Below are positions 32,148 through 40,120 of a stretch of 64,000 nt of DNA, one piece after another. The DNA is from Cryptosporangium phraense. Its GTDB lineage: Bacteria; Actinomycetota; Actinomycetes; Mycobacteriales; Cryptosporangiaceae. The position numbers and the translations under genes are program-made. The notes beneath the pieces were generated by a model. That model was given only the letters and a program-made list of their open reading frames with translations. It made no database searches and had not been told where the DNA came from. The stretch is from the NCBI RefSeq assembly GCF_006912135.1, contig NZ_VIRS01000013.1, positions 62,001-126,000 on the forward strand. The letters are read 5' to 3'. Each line of letters opens with the position of its first letter. Position 1 is the stretch's first letter.

Positions 32148-32815
32148 CTGAAGACCTCGGGATGTTTCAGCAGCTCGATCCGGGTGCGCCGGATGTGCAT
32201 CTCGAGCACCCGCTGCGCGATGTCGACGTTCGAATCCCGGACCGCTTCGATCAGCAGCCGGTGCTCGGAGTTGATCGTCCAGCGGTGCTCGGCCCACGCC
32301 CGCTGGCTGAAGGCGCGTCGGTAGTGCTGGGTGGTGTCCCACAGCCGCGCGACGATCTGGGCCAGCTGCGGCGCGTCGTGATTCCGATAGGTGGCCCAGT
32401 GCAGTTGCCGGTCGAGCACCAGGAACGTCTCGACGTCGTCGGTGGCCTCGATGCGTTCCTGGAGCTCGACCAGCTCGCCGACGTCGGCCGGGGTCGTCGC
32501 GCGCATGCTCTCGGCCAGGAGCAGCGGCTCGATGCGCTCGCGGATCTTGTAGTTCAGCTCGCACTCGCGCTGGTCGAGCTGGGTGACCCAGGCGCCACGA
32601 TTCGACTTCAGCGTGATCAGGCCGCTGGACTCCAGGATGCGCAGCGCCTCGCGGACCGGAAGCCGGCTGGCGTTGAGCTCCTCGGCCAGGTCGTCCTGCC
32701 GGATCCGCGCGCCCGGCGGGAGCGTCCCGTCCAGAATGCGTTCGCGCACCTGGTCGGCGATCCGCTGACTCGCGACCGAGGCGCCGACCGACCCCCCGTC
32801 GAGCACCGCGGTCAC
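32144..32815 (-). CDS. GntR-family regulator (FadR/FCD type)
   Basis: A 223-residue regulator. The winged helix reads IADQVRERILDGTLPPGARI, RQDDLAEELNASRLPVREAL and RILESSGLI. The C-terminal FCD domain has the helical, metal-binding pattern (ETFLVLDRQLHWATYRNHDA, SEHRLLIEAVRDSNVDIAQR). The GTG start overlaps the VOC stop as GTGA, so it is the second gene of a leftward operon. Two TGGATCCA-core palindromes in the divergent promoter are its likely operators, controlling both itself and the E1-E2 genes. The ligand is probably a carboxylate. Confidence 0.9.
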   Translation of the reverse strand: MTAVLDGGSVGASVASQRIADQVRERILDGTLPPGARIRQDDLAEELNASRLPVREALRILESSGLITLKSNRGAWVTQLDQRECELNYKIRERIEPLLLAESMRATTPADVGELVELQERIEATDDVETFLVLDRQLHWATYRNHDAPQLAQIVARLWDTTQHYRRAFSQRAWAEHRWTINSEHRLLIEAVRDSNVDIAQRVLEMHIRRTRIELLKHPEVFS

Positions 32816-33306
32816 CTCTTTCCCCGATCGAAAGCCTTCCCGTCCGGGTAGGAGACTAGCTCCAGCTGCAGTCCCCACGGCGCGAGGAAGTAGATCCACC
32901 GCTGGCCCTCGGAGGGGCCCCGGCTGGCGGTCGGGTCGCCGAACACGGTCAGGCCGCGCCCCCGGAGATCGGCGACGGCCGCGTCGAGGTCGTCGACGTA
33001 GAGCGCGACGTGGTGGCCGCCGACGTCGCTGTTGCGCGGCGGCGTCGTGCGCTGGTCACGGGCCTCGTACTCGAAGATCTCGAAGATCGCCCGGCCACCG
33101 AGCCGGTAGAAGCGCAGCCGGCGCATCACGGTGTCGTCGGCGACGTTCAGGTGCTCGCTCATCCAGCTGTCCCGGTGCTCGAACGGCCCGAGCTCGTACA
33201 GGTACTCGCACCCGAGCACGTCGACGAAGAAGTCGTGGGCCTCGTCGAGGTCGGGAACCGTGAGCCCGATGTGGTCGACGTGGGTCAGGCCAGGGATCGG
33301 CGACAT
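32812..33306 (-). CDS. VOC-family (glyoxalase/dioxygenase-fold) enzyme
   Basis: A 164-residue metalloenzyme of the vicinal-oxygen-chelate fold with two beta-alpha-beta-beta-beta modules: HVDHIGLTVPDLDEAHDFFV and GHHVALYVDDLDAAVADLRG, ending RWIYFLAPWGLQLELVSYPD. The metal ligands would be His in HVDH, Glu in the first module, His in HHVAL and Glu in LELV. The start at 33306 has AAGGAGGTG upstream. It is divergent from a 2-oxoacid dehydrogenase and probably processes a related catabolic intermediate. Confidence 0.88.
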   Translation of the reverse strand: MSPIPGLTHVDHIGLTVPDLDEAHDFFVDVLGCEYLYELGPFEHRDSWMSEHLNVADDTVMRRLRFYRLGGRAIFEIFEYEARDQRTTPPRNSDVGGHHVALYVDDLDAAVADLRGRGLTVFGDPTASRGPSEGQRWIYFLAPWGLQLELVSYPDGKAFDRGKR

Positions 33307-33322
33307 CAGCACCTCCTTGTCG

Positions 33323-33332
33323 ATGGATCCAT
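33323..33332. promoter_or_regulatory. GntR operator candidate 1 (ATGGATCCAT)
   Basis: A perfect 10-bp palindrome with TGGATCCA core, located 17 bases upstream of the VOC start and overlapping the region just before its ribosome site. A second copy of the core lies 62 bp away before the E1 gene. Confidence 0.55.
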
Positions 33333-33384
33333 TCATAGCCTACGGTGGCCCGAAAGCCGCCGACGTTCGGCAAATTCAGCTTCG

Positions 33385-33396
33385 ATTGGATCCAAT
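33385..33396. promoter_or_regulatory. GntR operator candidate 2 (ATTGGATCCAAT)
   Basis: A perfect 12-bp palindrome sharing the TGGATCCA core with the site at 33323-33332. It abuts the GGAGG ribosome site of the E1 gene, so occupancy would block E1-E2 expression. The core half-site resembles FadR-subfamily GntR operators. Confidence 0.6.
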
Positions 33397-33407
33397 GGAG
33401 GTCGCCG

Positions 33408-35579
33408 ATGCCCATCCACCAGGAGCTCACCGCGGCCCACCCCTGGGTGGCGCTGACGGTCACCGACGACGACTGGGACGAGGCCGACCCGGATCTCGTC
33501 CGGCGCCTGCTCAGCGAGACGCTGTGGATCCGGGTGTTCGAGGAGTACGTGCTCGAACTGGCCGCCGACGGGCTGGTGCACGGCCCGGCCCATTCGAGCA
33601 TCGGGCAGGAGGGCGGCGCCGTCGGCTCGATCGCCGGCCTGACGAGCGCGGACATGATCGTCGGCTCGCACCGCGGGCACCATCAGTTCCTCGCCAAGGC
33701 GTTCGGCCACGCGCTGCCCCGCGTCACCGGCGCACTCCCACGCGTGACCGGTGAACTGACGACCGTGCTGCGGCGCACGCTCGCGGAGATCTGCGGGCTC
33801 GCCGAGGGCTACTGCCGGGGCCGCGGCGGCTCGATGCACCTGCAGTGGCCCGAGGCCGGTGCGATGGGCACGAACGCGATCGTCGGCGGGGGAGTTCCGC
33901 AGGCGCTCGGCTACGCGTTCAACCAGCGCCGCTCCGGCACCGATGCGGTCAGCGTCGCCTACTTCGGCGACGGGGCGATCAACATCGGCTCGGTGCTGGA
34001 ATCGTTCAACCTGGCCGCCGCGTGGAGTCTGCCGGTCTGCTTCTTCGTCGAGAACAACAAGTACGCGGTCTCGACGGACGTCGAGCGCGCGACCGGTGAG
34101 GCGCGGGTGTCGGCGCGCGGACCGGGCTTCGGCCTACCGAGCTGGCGCGTCGACGGGATGGATCCACTCGCCGTGCACCTGGCGATGGCCGAGGCGCTCG
34201 ACCACATGCGCGGCGGAGGCGGGCCGACGCTGATCGAAGCCGAGGTCTACCGGTTCTTCCACCAGAACGGCCCGTTCCCGGGCAGCGCGTTCGGCTACCG
34301 CACGAAGGACGAGGAGACCGCCTGGCGGAACCGCGACCCGCTGACCGTGCTCGAACGGCAGGCGCTGCGCCGCGAACTCGTCACCGACGTCGAGCTCAAA
34401 GAGGCGCGGGAGGAGATCACGGCCCAGCTGCGGGCGATCGGCGCCGAACTTCTCGAACCGGTGGCCGGCGGGAAGCCGGGCCAGCGCCGGATCCGCCCGG
34501 ACCGCTGGCCCGACCCCGGCTTCGTCGACGTCGGGATCCGCGGTGACCTCTCCGAGCTGGACGGCAGTCGCTACGAGTTCCAGGGGCGCCTGACCGATCG
34601 CCGCTTCATCGACGTCGTCAGCGACGTGATGGCCCGGCGGATGGAGGAGGATCCACGCATCGTCGTCCTCGGGGAGGACGTCGACGGGCTCAAGGGCGGC
34701 ACCAACGGCGCCACCCGGGCCGCGCTGGAGCGGTTCCCCGAGCGGGTTCTCGGCACCCCGATCAGCGAGAACGCGTTCACCGGAATGGCCGGCGGGATGG
34801 CGATGGACGGCCGGTTCCGCCCGGTCGTCGAGTTCATGTACGCGGACTTCATGTGGGTGGCCGCCGACCAGCTGTTCAACCAGGTGGCCAAGGCCCGGCA
34901 CATGTTCGGTGGCGACCACCCGGTGCCGCTGGTGCTGCGCAGCAAGCTCGCCGCGGGCACCGGCTACGGATCGCAACACTCGATGGACCCGGCCGGGGTA
35001 CTGACGACCGCCGCCGGGCTGCGGGTCGTCGCGCCGTCGAACCCGTTCGACTACGTGGGCCTGATGAACACGGCGCTGGCCTGCGACGACCCGGTCGTGG
35101 TGCTGGAGCACACCGACCTGTACGGCACGGTGGCGCCCGGGCCGGCCGACGACCTCGACTACCGGTTACCGGTCGGGAAGGCCGCGCTGCGGAGCGAGGG
35201 CGAGGACGTCACGGTGATCTCGTACCTGTCGATGGTGGGGCGGTGCCTGGAGGCCCTCGAACAGGTCCCCGAGGTGCGGGCCGACGTCGTCGACCTGCGG
35301 TGGCTCGACCGGGCGAGCCTGGACTGGGACACGATCGGTGCCAGCGTGCGCAAGACCGGCCGGGTGCTGATCGTCGAACAGGGAGCCTGGGGGACCTCCT
35401 ACGGTGGGCGGCTCGCCGACGAGATCCAGCGGAAGCTGTTCGACTGGCTCGACGCTCCGGTGGCCCGGGTGACCGGCGGAGAGGCGTCGCCGAGCATCAG
35501 CAAGGTGCTCGAGCAGGCGGCGCTGGCCCAGGTGGCGGACGTCGTCGCCGCCCTGCGTGACCTGGCGAAGGAGCTCTGA
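33408..35579 (+). CDS. 2-oxoacid dehydrogenase E1, fused alpha and beta
   Basis: A 723-residue thiamine-diphosphate enzyme in which E1-alpha (about 1-365) and E1-beta (from about 392) are one chain. The ThDP motif GDGAINIGSVLESFNLAAAW, with ENNKYAVST, is in the alpha part. The beta part has VVLGEDVDGLKGGTNGAT, GTPISENAFTGMAGGMAMDG and YADFMW. It would decarboxylate a 2-oxoacid (acetoin-, pyruvate- or branched-chain-like) and pass the acyl group to E2 encoded next. A TTA codon occurs at residue 587. Residues near 104-118 hold a duplicated ALPRVTG. No E3 gene is in the window, so a general E3 must serve. GGAGG precedes ATG 33408. Confidence 0.92.
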   Translation: MPIHQELTAAHPWVALTVTDDDWDEADPDLVRRLLSETLWIRVFEEYVLELAADGLVHGPAHSSIGQEGGAVGSIAGLTSADMIVGSHRGHHQFLAKAFGHALPRVTGALPRVTGELTTVLRRTLAEICGLAEGYCRGRGGSMHLQWPEAGAMGTNAIVGGGVPQALGYAFNQRRSGTDAVSVAYFGDGAINIGSVLESFNLAAAWSLPVCFFVENNKYAVSTDVERATGEARVSARGPGFGLPSWRVDGMDPLAVHLAMAEALDHMRGGGGPTLIEAEVYRFFHQNGPFPGSAFGYRTKDEETAWRNRDPLTVLERQALRRELVTDVELKEAREEITAQLRAIGAELLEPVAGGKPGQRRIRPDRWPDPGFVDVGIRGDLSELDGSRYEFQGRLTDRRFIDVVSDVMARRMEEDPRIVVLGEDVDGLKGGTNGATRAALERFPERVLGTPISENAFTGMAGGMAMDGRFRPVVEFMYADFMWVAADQLFNQVAKARHMFGGDHPVPLVLRSKLAAGTGYGSQHSMDPAGVLTTAAGLRVVAPSNPFDYVGLMNTALACDDPVVVLEHTDLYGTVAPGPADDLDYRLPVGKAALRSEGEDVTVISYLSMVGRCLEALEQVPEVRADVVDLRWLDRASLDWDTIGASVRKTGRVLIVEQGAWGTSYGGRLADEIQRKLFDWLDAPVARVTGGEASPSISKVLEQAALAQVADVVAALRDLAKEL

Positions 35580-35583
35580 CGAG

Positions 35584-36837
35584 ATGGCCAAGCTGCTGCG
35601 CGTCCCCGAGGTCGCGGCCGGCGCGACGGAGGTGATCGTCGCCGACTGGCTCGTCGCCGAGCAGGCGTCCGTCAGTGCGGGCCAGCCGCTGGTGACGATC
35701 GAGACCGAGAAGGCGGTCGTCGACGTGCCGGCCGACGCCGACGCGGTCCTGCTCAAGACGCTCGTGGCGTCCGGAGCCTCGGTCGAGGTCGGGGCCCCGA
35801 TGGCGTTGATCGGTGACGACGCCGAGAAGGACGCCGACGTCGCCGACCTGCTCGCCGGGCTGGGCGTCGGCGCTCCCGCGCCGACCTCCCGCCCGGCCGC
35901 CCCCGAGCCCGAGACCGCCCCCGAACCCGCCCCGGAGGCCGTCACCGCGGATGCCGGCGGCCGGGGGCGGATCTTCATCACGCCGCTCGCGCGGCGGATG
36001 CTGGCCGACGCCGGCCACGGTCCCGAGGCCGTGTCCGGCACCGGCCCGAACGGCCGCATCCTCCGCCGTGACGTCGCCGAGTTCCTCGACCGGGAGCGGT
36101 CCGCCCCCGATCCGGCCCCACCCGCGGAGACCACCGCGGGGCCGGCCGCGACGAACGGGGGATACGAGGAGATTCCGCACACCCGGCTCCGGCGGGCGGT
36201 GGCGTCGCGGCTGACCGCCAGCAAGCAGACGATCCCGCACTTCTACGTGAAGCGAACCGCCCGGCTGGACTCGCTGCTGGCCCTGCGCGCGCAGCTCAAC
36301 GCGGTCTCGTCGCAGAGGATCTCGGTCAACGACCTGCTGATCCTGGCCGTCGGCCGGGCCTACCGGCACGTCCCCGACGCCAACGTCGTCTACACCGAGG
36401 ACAGCCTCCACCGGTACGCCACCGTCGACGTCTCGGTCGCGATCGCGAGCGAGCGCGGGCTCGTCACCCCGGTGGTGCGAGGGGTCGAGGCCCTCGCGCC
36501 CAGTGCCGTCGCCGGCCAGGTCAAGCAGTACGCGGCCGACGCGGACGCCGGACGCCTGCGGCAGCACGACCTCGACGGCGGGGTGATCTCGATCAGCAAC
36601 CTCGGGATGTACGGCGTCGAGGAGTTCTCGGCGATCATCAACCCGCCCCAGTCGGCGATCCTCGCGGTCGGCGCCGGCGCACCCGGTCCGGCCGTCGTCG
36701 ACGGGGAGCTCGCCGTGGCGACGCTGCTGCCGCTGGTCCTGAGCGTCGATCACCGCGCGATCGACGGCGCGCTGGCCGCGCAGTGGATGGCCGCCCTGGT
36801 CGAGGCGATCGAGGAACCGCTCCGGCTACTCACCTGA
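35584..36837 (+). CDS. Dihydrolipoamide acyltransferase (E2)
   Basis: A 417-residue E2 core of the 2-oxoacid dehydrogenase. An N-terminal lipoyl domain carries the lipoyl-lysine K43 in ETEKAVVDV. A Pro/Ala/Glu linker leads to a peripheral-subunit-binding domain (ITPLARRMLADAGHGPEAVS). The catalytic domain has SVDHRAIDG with H390 and D394. It starts 5 bases after the E1 stop. The inner-core features IPHTRLRRAVASRL and SISNLGMYGVEEF are typical. A strong terminator follows the stop. Confidence 0.93.
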   Translation: MAKLLRVPEVAAGATEVIVADWLVAEQASVSAGQPLVTIETEKAVVDVPADADAVLLKTLVASGASVEVGAPMALIGDDAEKDADVADLLAGLGVGAPAPTSRPAAPEPETAPEPAPEAVTADAGGRGRIFITPLARRMLADAGHGPEAVSGTGPNGRILRRDVAEFLDRERSAPDPAPPAETTAGPAATNGGYEEIPHTRLRRAVASRLTASKQTIPHFYVKRTARLDSLLALRAQLNAVSSQRISVNDLLILAVGRAYRHVPDANVVYTEDSLHRYATVDVSVAIASERGLVTPVVRGVEALAPSAVAGQVKQYAADADAGRLRQHDLDGGVISISNLGMYGVEEFSAIINPPQSAILAVGAGAPGPAVVDGELAVATLLPLVLSVDHRAIDGALAAQWMAALVEAIEEPLRLLT

Positions 36838-36841
36838 CGCA

Positions 36842-36879
36842 TCTTGTGGTGGCCCTCCGCGCGAAGGGCCACCACAAGA
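36842..36879. terminator. Strong bidirectional terminator
   Basis: Perfect 15-bp inverted repeat: TCTTGTGGTGGCCCT (36842-36856) and AGGGCCACCACAAGA (36865-36879), with an 8-base loop. It lies between the convergent E2 and mycofactocin-type SDR genes, ending 3 bases before the latter's stop. Confidence 0.88.
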
Positions 36880-36881
36880 CG

Positions 36882-37739
36882 CTACGGACGGACGGGGGAG
36901 GGGTTGTGGCCGGGCAGGACGCCGTGACCGCCGTCCACCGGGAGCGCGACGCCGGTGATGTCGCGGGCCGCGTCGGAGGCCAGGAACACCACGGCCGGGC
37001 TGATCGAGGCCGGGTCCAGCAGCCCCCGGCCGGCCAGCACCGACCAGTGGTACGCGTTGCGCTCGCGGTCCTCGGGCATGCCGCCGGTGCCCCCGGCGAT
37101 GAAGTCGTACGAGCCGGGCCAGTCGTTCATCTTCGTGTCGACGATGCCCGGACATACCGCGTTGCAGCGCACGTTGTGGGGTCCGAGCTCGATCGCCGCG
37201 TTTCTCACCAGGCCGATCACGCCGTGTTTGGCCGCGACGTAGTGCCCCATGCCCGCACCGGGCTCGAGGCCGTTCACCGAGGAGGTCACCACGATCGAAC
37301 CGCTGCCCTGCGCGATCATCGTCGGCGCGACGGCCTTGATCGATCGCCACGCTCCGCTGAGATTGACGTCGATCATGTCGTTCCACTGGTTCTCGGTGAG
37401 CTCCCAGAGCGCTCCGAGAGCCCAGATGCCGGCGTTGGCCACCAGGACGTCGAGCCGCCCGAACTCGGCGAGCGCCTGCTGCACGGCGCCGTCGAGATCG
37501 GCCTGGGAGCGGACGTCGGCCTCGACGGTCACCACCCGGCGGTCGAGCGCCTCGACCGCCTCGGCGGTCTCCGCCAGGTCCGCGGGACGGCTCAGCGGGT
37601 AGGGCGCCAGCTCGAGGTCGTGGCAGACGTCGACGACCACGACGTCGGCACCGGCGGCCGCTAACGCGAGCGCGTGCGCCCGCCCCTGTCCCCGTGCGGC
37701 TCCGGTCACCAGGGCCACCTGTCCGGTCAAATCGGTCAT
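36882..37739 (-). CDS. Mycofactocin-coupled SDR oxidoreductase
   Basis: A 285-residue SDR. The nucleotide motif is TGAARGQGRAHALALAAAGA. It is followed by an insertion CHDLELAPYPLSRPADLAET, the hallmark of mycofactocin-dependent dehydrogenases, which keep NAD(H) bound and pass electrons to mycofactocin. The catalytic residues are in SSVNGLEPGAGMGHYVAAKH. Near the C-terminus lie LLDPASISPAVVFLASD and PVDGGHGV. GGAGG precedes ATG 37739. One TTA Leu codon occurs near the N-terminus (37662-37664). The alcohol substrate is unknown. Confidence 0.9.
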   Translation of the reverse strand: MTDLTGQVALVTGAARGQGRAHALALAAAGADVVVVDVCHDLELAPYPLSRPADLAETAEAVEALDRRVVTVEADVRSQADLDGAVQQALAEFGRLDVLVANAGIWALGALWELTENQWNDMIDVNLSGAWRSIKAVAPTMIAQGSGSIVVTSSVNGLEPGAGMGHYVAAKHGVIGLVRNAAIELGPHNVRCNAVCPGIVDTKMNDWPGSYDFIAGGTGGMPEDRERNAYHWSVLAGRGLLDPASISPAVVFLASDAARDITGVALPVDGGHGVLPGHNPSPVRP

Positions 37740-37885
37740 CGAGTCCTCCGCATCGTCGCGATGTTCACTCTCACTAACGATCTGACCACAGTGACCCGCT
37801 TGACAACAGCCACACTGAACGATTGAGTACCGACTACACATCTGACCCGACGGAGTGTGCAGATGACTTCATCCAGGAAACGCTG

Positions 37886-39091
37886 ATGGACCTCGGGGCC
37901 GGGCGCGGCCACCTGAGCTACTCGACCCTCGTGCACGCCGGAGACACCTGGGCCGAGATGGACGCGAGCCTCCGGACCCACGTCCCGGCGGTCAAGGCGG
38001 CGGTGAGCCCGGACCAGCCGTTCGCGGTCTCGCTCCGGCTGTCGGCCGCCTCGGTCGGGACCCTGATCGGCGACCCGCGCGAACGCGGCCGGCTCAAGAG
38101 CTACCTCGACGCGAACGACCTGTACGTCTACACGGTCAACGCGTTCCCGTACGGCCCGTTCAAGGGCGGGCCGGTGAAGGAGCGCGTGTACGAGCCCGAC
38201 TGGACCACCGACGACCGCGCGCGCTACACGATGGGCGTCGCCGACATCCTGGCCGAGATCAGCCCGCCGTCCGTCCACCCGAGCATCCAGACCGCTCCGC
38301 TGGCCTACCGCCCGAACGTCACCGGCGAGGCCTACGTCGACGCCTGCACCCGCCAGGTGTTACGGGTCGTCGCTCACCTCGTCGGGCTGGAGCGGCGTAC
38401 CGGACGCCGGGTGACGCTGGCGATCGAGCCCGAACCGCACTGCTATCTCGAGACCACCGACGAGACCGTCACGTACTTCACCGAGCGGCTGTACCCGGCC
38501 GCTCCCGAACTGGCGCGGCTCGCCGGGATACCGGTGTCCGAGGCGATCGGCGCACTGCGCAGGCACGTCGGCGTCGTCTTCGACATCGGCCACCAGGCCG
38601 TCGGTTTCGAGGACATCCCGGACTCGCTCCGGAAGCTGGTCGCGGCCGGGATCCCGATCTTCAAACTGCAGGCCGCCGCCGCGCTGTGGATCTCCCGGGT
38701 GACCGCCGAGGCGGTCGAGGCGGCCCGGGCGTTCACCGACACGATCTACCTCAGCCAGACCGTCGAACGGCGGGACGGCCGCACCACCCGCTATCTCGAC
38801 CTCGAGGACGCGCTCTACGCCTGGGAGAAAGACCCCGGCGACCGCGAACTGCGGACGCACTTCCACGTGCCGGTCTTCCTCGACGACCTGGGACCGTTCC
38901 GCACGACTCGCTTCGCCGTCGAGGAGGCCTTCCGGATGCACCGGGAGACGCCGCTCTCGGAGCACCTGGAGATCGAGACCTACACCTGGGACGTCCTTCC
39001 GCCGGGGCTCAAGCACGGCGGAATCGACGACTACGTCCGACGCGAACTCGATTTCGTCCGGGGCCTCGTCCTCGGCGACGGAGCGGTGTGA
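37886..39091 (+). CDS. EboE-like TIM-barrel protein
   Basis: A 401-residue protein of the xylose-isomerase-like TIM-barrel fold. The sequence GRGHLSYSTLVHAGDTWAEM and FAVSLRLSAASV match EboE, a metabolite-traffic protein usually encoded with eboA-F in cyanobacteria and others. Conserved acidic/His positions (IEPEPHCYLE, GVVFDIGHQAV, HFHVPVF) could form a metal site. ATG 37886 with CCAGGAAACG upstream is chosen over an earlier TTG at 37823. The gene stands alone here. One TTA codon lies at residue 159. Confidence 0.82.
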   Translation: MDLGAGRGHLSYSTLVHAGDTWAEMDASLRTHVPAVKAAVSPDQPFAVSLRLSAASVGTLIGDPRERGRLKSYLDANDLYVYTVNAFPYGPFKGGPVKERVYEPDWTTDDRARYTMGVADILAEISPPSVHPSIQTAPLAYRPNVTGEAYVDACTRQVLRVVAHLVGLERRTGRRVTLAIEPEPHCYLETTDETVTYFTERLYPAAPELARLAGIPVSEAIGALRRHVGVVFDIGHQAVGFEDIPDSLRKLVAAGIPIFKLQAAAALWISRVTAEAVEAARAFTDTIYLSQTVERRDGRTTRYLDLEDALYAWEKDPGDRELRTHFHVPVFLDDLGPFRTTRFAVEEAFRMHRETPLSEHLEIETYTWDVLPPGLKHGGIDDYVRRELDFVRGLVLGDGAV

Positions 39092-39093
39092 TC

Positions 39094-39122
39094 CTGAACG
39101 CCGCCCTCGGGCGGCCGTTCAG
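39094..39122 (+). terminator. Hairpin terminator after the EboE-like gene
   Basis: CTGAACGCCGCCC pairs with GGGCGG-C-CGTTCAG (39109-39122), one bulged base, 2-base loop, followed by TTTC. It sits 3 bases after the EboE-like stop. Its right arm overlaps the candidate regulator element at 39117-39135. Confidence 0.7.
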
Positions 39123-39135
39123 TTTCGATGTACAG
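39117..39135 (+). promoter_or_regulatory. Cupin/XRE regulator element, copy 1
   Basis: GTTCAGTTTC-GATGT-ACAG, identical in 14 of 19 positions to the element at 40079-40097 before the ABC importer operon. Both lie in promoters flanking the XRE-cupin gene, so it is a candidate binding site. The first six bases also belong to a terminator arm, which weakens the case. Confidence 0.4.
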
Positions 39136-39144
39136 TTCACCACC

Positions 39145-39159
39145 GAACACCAGGTGTTC
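39145..39159. promoter_or_regulatory. Palindrome GAACACC-A-GGTGTTC
   Basis: A perfect 7-bp inverted repeat with a one-base centre, 32 bases before the cupin/XRE start. It is a candidate autoregulatory operator. The half-site GGTGTTC recurs at 40076-40082 before the importer operon. Confidence 0.5.
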
Positions 39160-39190
39160 ACGGTTCGTCGACGGGCGGGGAGACTGAGCG

Positions 39191-39937
39191 GTGATGGACC
39201 CGAACGCACGGGGGCTCCTCCGCGCCGCGCGCAAGAACCGGGGGCTGAGCCTGCGCGAGCTCGCCCGCCGGGTCGGCGTGTCCGCGAGCCTGCTCTCCCA
39301 GATCGAGAACGGGCACAGCGACCCGTCGGTCTCGACGCTGTACGCCCTGGTGGCCGAACTCGAGTTGTCGCTGGACTCGCTGCTGGAGCCGAGCGAGGCG
39401 GCGGCGGATCGCGCCGGCGTCACGGCGGCGACCGCGGCCGCGGCCACCGGCACCGAGGCGGCGGTCGCGGTCGAGGCCACGCCGGACGGCGCGAGCGGGC
39501 CGATCATCCGCCCGCGCGAACGCCGGGTCCTGCACATGGACTCCGGCGTGACGTGGGAGCGGCTGACCCGCGGCCCCAGCGACGTCGACGCGTTGCTGGT
39601 GACGTACGAGCCGGGCGGTTCGTCGTCGTCCACGGGCAAGCTCATGACGCACAACGACATCGAGTTCGCGTACCTGCTCGAGGGCGAGCTCACCCTGCAG
39701 CTCGGGTTCGACACCCACGTGCTGGGGGCCGGGGACTCGCTCGAGTTCGATTCGGCCGAGCCGCACCTGTTCTACAACGCGGGCCCGGTGGCGGCGCGGG
39801 GCATCTGGTACGTCCTGCGCAAGGAGACCATCGCGACGCAGCAACCGCTGCGCACCCTCATGGGCGCCGCCGTTCCCGAAGCGCCGACCGCCTTCACCTC
39901 CGCGGTGCAGGTCCTGGAGTCGTTCCGGCAGCACTGA
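39191..39937 (+). CDS. XRE-cupin transcriptional regulator
   Basis: A 248-residue regulator. The N-terminal helix-turn-helix is RAARKNRGLSLRELARRVGV, SASLLSQIENGHSDPSVSTL. An Ala/Thr-rich linker leads to a C-terminal cupin (THNDIEFAYLLEGELTLQLG, GAGDSLEFDSAEPHLFYNAG) that probably binds a small effector. GGGGAGA gives GTG 39191 a better spacing than the adjacent ATG 39194. It precedes the long importer/dehydrogenase operon and shares sequence elements with its promoter, so it is the likely regulator. Confidence 0.9.
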   Translation: MMDPNARGLLRAARKNRGLSLRELARRVGVSASLLSQIENGHSDPSVSTLYALVAELELSLDSLLEPSEAAADRAGVTAATAAAATGTEAAVAVEATPDGASGPIIRPRERRVLHMDSGVTWERLTRGPSDVDALLVTYEPGGSSSSTGKLMTHNDIEFAYLLEGELTLQLGFDTHVLGAGDSLEFDSAEPHLFYNAGPVAARGIWYVLRKETIATQQPLRTLMGAAVPEAPTAFTSAVQVLESFRQH

Positions 39938-40056
39938 ACGCGTTCACCCCCGCTTGATCGCCGGCCGCTGACCGCCTCGTACCCACCGCTCGTCGCTCGA
40001 CCGGTGGCTCCTCGCGCTGCCAGTTTTCACTTCGGAAACAAAGTCGTTCACCACCA

Positions 40057-40097
40057 TTGACAGCATCTCTCGTCCGGTGTTCAGTTTCACCAAACAG
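40057..40097 (+). promoter_or_regulatory. Promoter and regulator element of the importer operon
   Basis: TTGACA at 40057-40062 is a perfect -35 hexamer. The 19-bp element GTTCAGTTTC-ACCAA-ACAG (40079-40097) covers the -10 position and is shared with the region before the cupin/XRE gene. Its placement over the -10 suggests repression by occlusion. Confidence 0.5.
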
Positions 40098-40120
40098 AGA
40101 CCGCAACGGAGCGTTGATCG

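Noticed and set aside
32069-32151. Arg-rich C-terminus as the natural end of the SDR
   Set aside because: The conserved SDR ending is present in another frame over the same bases, so the tail is out of frame.
37823-37885. TTG 37823 as the start of the EboE-like gene
   Set aside because: It is a rare start without a ribosome site, and family homology begins at the ATG at 37886.
39094-39122. Terminator arm as only an operator
   Set aside because: The stem-loop is complete and directly follows a stop codon, so terminator is the better primary call; the operator idea is kept only as a tentative finding.
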